A stretch of DNA of 51,478 bases from the NCBI RefSeq assembly GCF_011806405.1, contig NZ_JAATOW010000032.1:1-51478 (forward strand). The letters run 5' to 3'. Under the pieces are notes generated by a model. It was not told the DNA's origin, did no database searches, and saw only the letters and a list, made by a program, of their open reading frames with translations. The stretch is from Pseudooceanicola sp. HF7 (GTDB taxonomy: Bacteria; Pseudomonadota; Alphaproteobacteria; Rhodobacterales; Rhodobacteraceae). Positions 47,949-51,478 of this stretch are shown here, in pieces. The number at the start of each line of letters is the position of its first letter. Positions within the stretch are counted from its first letter, which is position 1. The translations under genes and the position numbers were made by a program.

Positions 47949-49604
47949 TCACCCCGTGCCGTAGACCCCGTCCCAGCGGCGGATGAGGTCCTGTTGCAGC
48001 GCGCGGGCGCGGGTCAGCCAGGCGCGGCCGCCCGGCGGGCGCTCCCGCTGGGCGCGGGTCAGCGCATCGCGTTTCTCGATATCCGCAGAGATCACCGCAA
48101 AGGCCAGCATCCGCCCGTCCGAGGCCTTCTCGTAACCCGCCAGCGCAGAGACGAAGTTCAGCGTGCCGGTCTTGGCGTGAACCTTCACCGGGCCGTTCTG
48201 GATCGGTCGGCCCAGCTCGTCCTTGACGGAAATCTCCTTCAGGATCGGTTGCAGGTCGCGCTGCGCCTCCGGGCTCAGCAGCATCCGCACCAGGTCCCCC
48301 GTGGAGATGCCAGAGGCCTCGCCCAGCCCGGAATGATCCACAAGGTCGATGCTTGTCAGGCCGAAATGCTGCCGCGCCCAAAGGCTCATGGCGGCGGCGG
48401 AATCGCGCAGGCTGGCCGGCATCGTTTGCGATGTCGTGGCCGTCACAAGCTCCGGGCGGGGGGGATGGGGCACGGCGGTATCGCGCACCTCTGTCAGCTT
48501 GCCTGACAGGCTTTCCGCCATGACGGCGGTATCGGGGCTGTCCATGCCCTCCGACAGCGCCTTGGCAGAGGCCATCAGCCCCGGCGCGCTAGCGCGGGCC
48601 ACGCTGGCCGCCAGGCCCAGCAGCTCCGCGGTCAGGTTCGTGGAATAATACAGCATGTCTTCCGCGATCTCGATCAGCGGCGGACTGCGGTGACTGGCCA
48701 TCTGGTAGGTGACCTCCGGCAGGGCCTCGACCGGCTCGGGCGCCTTCAGCACGATGCCATGGGCGCGCACCAGCACCTGGAAGACCTCTGCGGCATAGGC
48801 GGCGGGGCGGCGCACGGGCAACCACCGCGCGCCCCCGGTGCCAAGCGCACCGCTGGCCACGGTCCAGGCATCCACCCCCGCTTCGTCGGCATAGGTGTAA
48901 ACCGGCCCGGCGCGGTCCGCGATCGTCATGCGGGCCACGGTCACGTCGGGGCGGTAATTGCCCGCCCGCGCATCCATCGTGGTGACCCAGCGACCGCCTT
49001 CGCGCTTCCATTCGAAATGCACGCGGTTGAAGTTCAGGTTCAGGCCAGAGACCCCTGGGTTGTAACCCACCTGGTCCGGCTGGGCCTCATCGATCAGCCG
49101 CGCCTCCGGCAAGGCGGTGCCGTGGTAAAGGTAGCGCCCGGTGACCTCCGTCACCCCGGCGGCCTTCAGCGCGGCGGCCAGCTCTGCCAGGTCGCGTGTG
49201 TCCAGCACCGGATCGCCGCCCCCTGCCAGGATCAGGTCGCCCTCGATCCGGCCACCCTGCATCGGGCCGGTGGCCAGCACCCGGGTGACGAAGCGGTGAT
49301 CCCGCCCCAGGGTGTTGATCGCGTAAAGCGTAGTCACGGTCTTGGCCACGCTGGCCGGGGGCAGGGGCTTGTCCTTGCGGTAGTCCTCAAGCAGCGCGCC
49401 GGTGTCCAGGTCGGCCACGGCGAAATGGCTTTCCCCGGTGACACGGGCGTCTTCGACGACAGAGGCGGGGCCGGGGGCGACGACCTCTCCCAGGTTGTCC
49501 GGCCTCATCCGGGGCCGCGGCATGTTGAGCGGTCCCGCCAGGGCGGTGCCCGCGCTTCCGGCGGTCAGCATGGCCAGGAAGGACCTGCGGCGGATCTGTT
49601 TCAT
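47949..49604 (-). CDS. dacB: D-alanyl-D-alanine carboxypeptidase/endopeptidase, PBP4 type
   Basis: 551 residues from ATG 49604 (GAGGTGAC immediately upstream). The N-terminus IRRRSFLAMLTAGSAGTALA looks like a twin-arginine signal. Class C penicillin-binding motifs: SVAK (Ser85, Lys88), VDHSGLGEAS (SxN-equivalent region) and VHAKTGTLN (KTG). The family (DacB, S13 peptidases) trims or cuts peptidoglycan peptides in the periplasm. LAGGGDPVLDT and the YNPGVSGLNLNFNRVHFEW segment are typical S13 features. Confidence 0.92.
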   Translation of the reverse strand: MKQIRRRSFLAMLTAGSAGTALAGPLNMPRPRMRPDNLGEVVAPGPASVVEDARVTGESHFAVADLDTGALLEDYRKDKPLPPASVAKTVTTLYAINTLGRDHRFVTRVLATGPMQGGRIEGDLILAGGGDPVLDTRDLAELAAALKAAGVTEVTGRYLYHGTALPEARLIDEAQPDQVGYNPGVSGLNLNFNRVHFEWKREGGRWVTTMDARAGNYRPDVTVARMTIADRAGPVYTYADEAGVDAWTVASGALGTGGARWLPVRRPAAYAAEVFQVLVRAHGIVLKAPEPVEALPEVTYQMASHRSPPLIEIAEDMLYYSTNLTAELLGLAASVARASAPGLMASAKALSEGMDSPDTAVMAESLSGKLTEVRDTAVPHPPRPELVTATTSQTMPASLRDSAAAMSLWARQHFGLTSIDLVDHSGLGEASGISTGDLVRMLLSPEAQRDLQPILKEISVKDELGRPIQNGPVKVHAKTGTLNFVSALAGYEKASDGRMLAFAVISADIEKRDALTRAQRERPPGGRAWLTRARALQQDLIRRWDGVYGTG

Positions 49605-49712
49605 GTCACCTCTGTTCGGCTTCGTGATGGGGCGTCCGGCTGGTCCCGCGCGCAGCGTCATGGCACGCGGGCAACCGGGCGGTTCCCCGGAACCCCCAGT
49701 CTGTCGTGTCAT

Positions 49713-49741
49713 ATTCTAACGTTGGGTGTACGGGACGCCAA
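49713..49741 (-). promoter_or_regulatory. Probable promoter of the carboxypeptidase gene
   Basis: On the minus strand TTGGCG, 17 bases, TAGAAT (49718-49713). Spacing is optimal and the -10 is five of six to consensus. It lies about 110 bases before the start at 49604. Confidence 0.5.
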
Positions 49742-49775
49742 GCATTCTGCGCGTCACCCCGCGCCTTTGTGAGCA

Positions 49776-50381
49776 TCACTCCGCCGGAAGCCATCCGCCA
49801 CGGGCCCGGATCTCTGAGGAAGAGGCGCCGTTCAGCGGAACATTGACGAAACACCAGGCCGGCGCGCCGGAGCGGCCGAGCAGGCGGCTTTCCGGTTCCT
49901 CCAGCCGGGCGGCGCGGTAGATCCGCGCGGCGCGGGAATTGCGCGCCTCCAGCCGCTCGCCGGGCCGGGCCAGCACGCCCACGGGCACGTTGTCCATGAT
50001 CCAGCGCCATTCCTGCCAGCGGTCCAGCTGCGCCAGGTTATCCGCCCCCATCAGCCAGACAAAGCGCACGCCGGGGTAAAGCCCCTGCAGGGCGCGCAGG
50101 GTCTGGGCGGTGTAGCGGGTGCCGGTGCGGGCCTCGACCCCGGTGACGCGCACGCGGGGGTGCTGCATCAGGGCGCGGCTGGCCTCCAGCCGCGCCTGCA
50201 GCGGGGCCGGGCCACGGGGCTTGAGCGGGTTGCCGGGGCTGACCAGCCACCAGATCCCGTCCAGGTTGAAGCGCTTGAGCGCCTCCAGCGTGATATGCCG
50301 ATGCCCCTCGTGGGGCGGATCGAAGGATCCACCCAGCAGCCCGATCCGCTGGCCGGCCCGCGCCTGGGGGCGTTTTGTCAC
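49776..50381 (-). CDS. nadD: Nicotinate-nucleotide adenylyltransferase
   Basis: 201 residues from GTG 50381; the frame is open to a TTG at 50459, but that start is weak and the family begins close to the nucleotide-binding motif. [17 protein letters not shown] (about 14-30) is the nucleotidyltransferase HxxH site, [11 protein letters not shown] and [17 protein letters not shown] are NadD signatures, and [14 protein letters not shown] near the end is the ISSTxIR-equivalent. It makes deamido-NAD from nicotinate mononucleotide and ATP. Confidence 0.93.
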   Translation of the reverse strand: MTKRPQARAGQRIGLLGGSFDPPHEGHRHITLEALKRFNLDGIWWLVSPGNPLKPRGPAPLQARLEASRALMQHPRVRVTGVEARTGTRYTAQTLRALQGLYPGVRFVWLMGADNLAQLDRWQEWRWIMDNVPVGVLARPGERLEARNSRAARIYRAARLEEPESRLLGRSGAPAWCFVNVPLNGASSSEIRARGGWLPAE

Positions 50382-50485
50382 CACGTCCCGCTTCCCTTCC
50401 GAAGGATCGGCCCTTACCGGGGCCGGCGTTGCGAAATACCGGCAGAGGTTGTGACGCAAGTTCCGGGAAAGTCAAACCAATCGCG

Positions 50486-51478
50486 TCACTTCGACGGTTC
50501 GGGCAGCGGCGCGCGCCCCGGTCCCGAACTGCCCGAAGACCCCGAAAGCGGCCCGGCCGAGGCGCCCGAGGAGGGGCCCGACAGAACGCCGCCCGGCTCT
50601 CCGCCGCCGCGCAGCCCGCCCGCCTGGCCGGGAAGCAGGCCTGCCTGTGCCACCTTGCGGGTGTTGCGCCGCAGGCGCGCCCGGGCCCGCCGCCTGTGAC
50701 GAGAGGAGTTCGACCCATCCAGGAAGCTGCCCACGGCCTTGAAGGCCGGGATGTTGTCGCAAAGCACCTTCAGGAAGACCAGGAAGGGCACGGCCAGAAG
50801 CGCGCCCGCCACGCCCCAGAGCCAGGCCCAGAAGATTACCGCGATGAAGACCGCAGGGGTGTTCAGCCGCAGGTGCCGGCCCACCACCACCGGCGTGACC
50901 AGCTGCCCCTCGATCGAGGTCAGGCTGAAATAGACCAGCGGCACCAGCAGCGCCTGGCCGAAGGTGGAAAATGTCACCAGCGCCACGGCAAAGCTGATCA
51001 CCGTGCCGATCATCCCGCCCAGGTAGGGCAGGTAGTTCAGCAGGAAGGCCGCCACGCCCCAGAACAGCCCGTAGGGCATCCCCATCAGGTGCAGCGACCC
51101 GCCGATGGCCACGCCCAGGCCCGCGTTGATCACCGTGATCGCCGCCAGGTAACGAGAGATCTGGCGCTCCACGTGCCGGCTGATCCTGAGCGATCGTTTC
51201 TTGGTCTGGAAGGTGGGCATCGCCTCTACCAGCTTGCGCTGGAACATGTCGCCGGAGGACAGCAGGAAAAGCGCCAGGATAAGCGCGATGATCAGCGCAG
51301 AGCCTGTCCCCGCGGCCGAGGCCATAACGTTCTGCATCAGGGAGCTGTCGCGCACCACGACCGTGTCGCCCCCCGTGCCGTCCGGCACCTGTGAGCCGCC
51401 GGTAAGCTCTTGCATGCCTTCGGAAACTTCGCGCACCCGCTCGATCTTCTGGGCGACGGACCAGAGCTTGAGGCGCAG
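50486..51478 (-). CDS. AI-2E-family transporter (PerM/TqsA-like), 5' end missing
   Basis: The frame is open to the window edge, so the start lies outside; 330 codons are visible. Several membrane segments occur: SALIIALILALFLLSSGDMFQRKL, YLAAITVINAGLGVAIGGSLHLMGMPYGLFWGVAAFLLNYLPYLGGMIG, and PAVFIAVIFWAWLWGVAGALLAVPFLVFLKVLCDNI. The NYLPYLGGMIG and EGQLVTPVVVGRHLRLN motifs are diagnostic of this family. The last 70 residues are a Gly/Ser/Pro/Arg-rich tail. Members export autoinducer-2 or other small molecules, or act as Na+/H+ antiporters; the role here is not assigned. Confidence 0.9.
   Translation of the reverse strand: MRLKLWSVAQKIERVREVSEGMQELTGGSQVPDGTGGDTVVVRDSSLMQNVMASAAGTGSALIIALILALFLLSSGDMFQRKLVEAMPTFQTKKRSLRISRHVERQISRYLAAITVINAGLGVAIGGSLHLMGMPYGLFWGVAAFLLNYLPYLGGMIGTVISFAVALVTFSTFGQALLVPLVYFSLTSIEGQLVTPVVVGRHLRLNTPAVFIAVIFWAWLWGVAGALLAVPFLVFLKVLCDNIPAFKAVGSFLDGSNSSRHRRRARARLRRNTRKVAQAGLLPGQAGGLRGGGEPGGVLSGPSSGASAGPLSGSSGSSGPGRAPLPEPSK

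Overview
The window looks like chromosomal DNA of a marine-type alphaproteobacterium, most likely a Rhodobacteraceae (Roseobacter-group) member. This is inferred from the high GC content, short intergenic spaces, many ATGA-type start/stop overlaps, FCD-type GntR and Lrp/AsnC regulators, class I lysyl-tRNA synthetase, an alphaproteobacterial initiator tRNA, two perfect TTAA-N7-TTAAC (CtrA-type) boxes and a CtrA-like response regulator. lysS, nadD, a PBP4-type carboxypeptidase gene and the initiator tRNA argue for a chromosome rather than a plasmid. No CRISPR array, insertion sequence or prophage was seen.

Layout. 1-2281: tail of a peptide-type ABC importer (dppB-like fragment, dppC-like) and a GntR regulator. 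2408-3743: a divergent member of the tryptophan 2,3-dioxygenase family facing an Lrp/AsnC regulator. 3827-6629: small genes (WGR-domain protein, YfiM-like protein), a long gene-poor structured stretch, initiator tRNA-Met, and an AT-rich orphan gene that looks acquired. 6630-16205: two divergent arms around a highly symmetric promoter region. On the minus strand are an Ldh2-type oxidoreductase, an iron alcohol dehydrogenase, an aldehyde dehydrogenase and a kynurenine-formamidase-like hydrolase. On the plus strand are a GntR regulator, a ribose-type ABC importer and a DJ-1/PfpI protein. Together they read as uptake and stepwise oxidation of an unidentified small polyol, sugar or alcohol. 16351-19610: a small aromatic ring-cleavage operon (YciI-like, LigB, LigA, alpha/beta hydrolase) with a divergent LysR regulator. 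19756-23844: nucleoside hydrolase, then a TPP riboswitch controlling thiM-thiE-thiD-tenA (thiamin salvage), closed by a strong terminator. 23886-24857: htpX.

25113-40522 is the most notable region: a compact catecholate-siderophore locus. It holds a siderophore-esterase-like hydrolase, a secreted YncE-like beta-propeller, an EntE-type aryl-AMP ligase, a free-standing aryl carrier protein, an EntF-type C-A-PCP-TE synthetase whose A-domain pocket matches the EntF serine code, a FepA-type TonB-dependent receptor, and an RND pump pair. By family knowledge the synthetase would build an enterobactin-like 2,3-dihydroxybenzoyl-serine product. However, no 2,3-dihydroxybenzoate biosynthesis genes, phosphopantetheinyl transferase or MbtH-like gene lie in the window.

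40641-51478: a methyltransferase, a zinc-ribbon protein, the CtrA-like regulator with a degenerate receiver, two outer-membrane-barrel-like proteins, a PNPOx/HugZ-like protein, class I lysS, a TerB-like protein, a 49-residue membrane peptide, a PBP4-type carboxypeptidase, nadD, and an AI-2E-family transporter cut by the window edge. All functions are from sequence reading and recalled family motifs. No database search was run.
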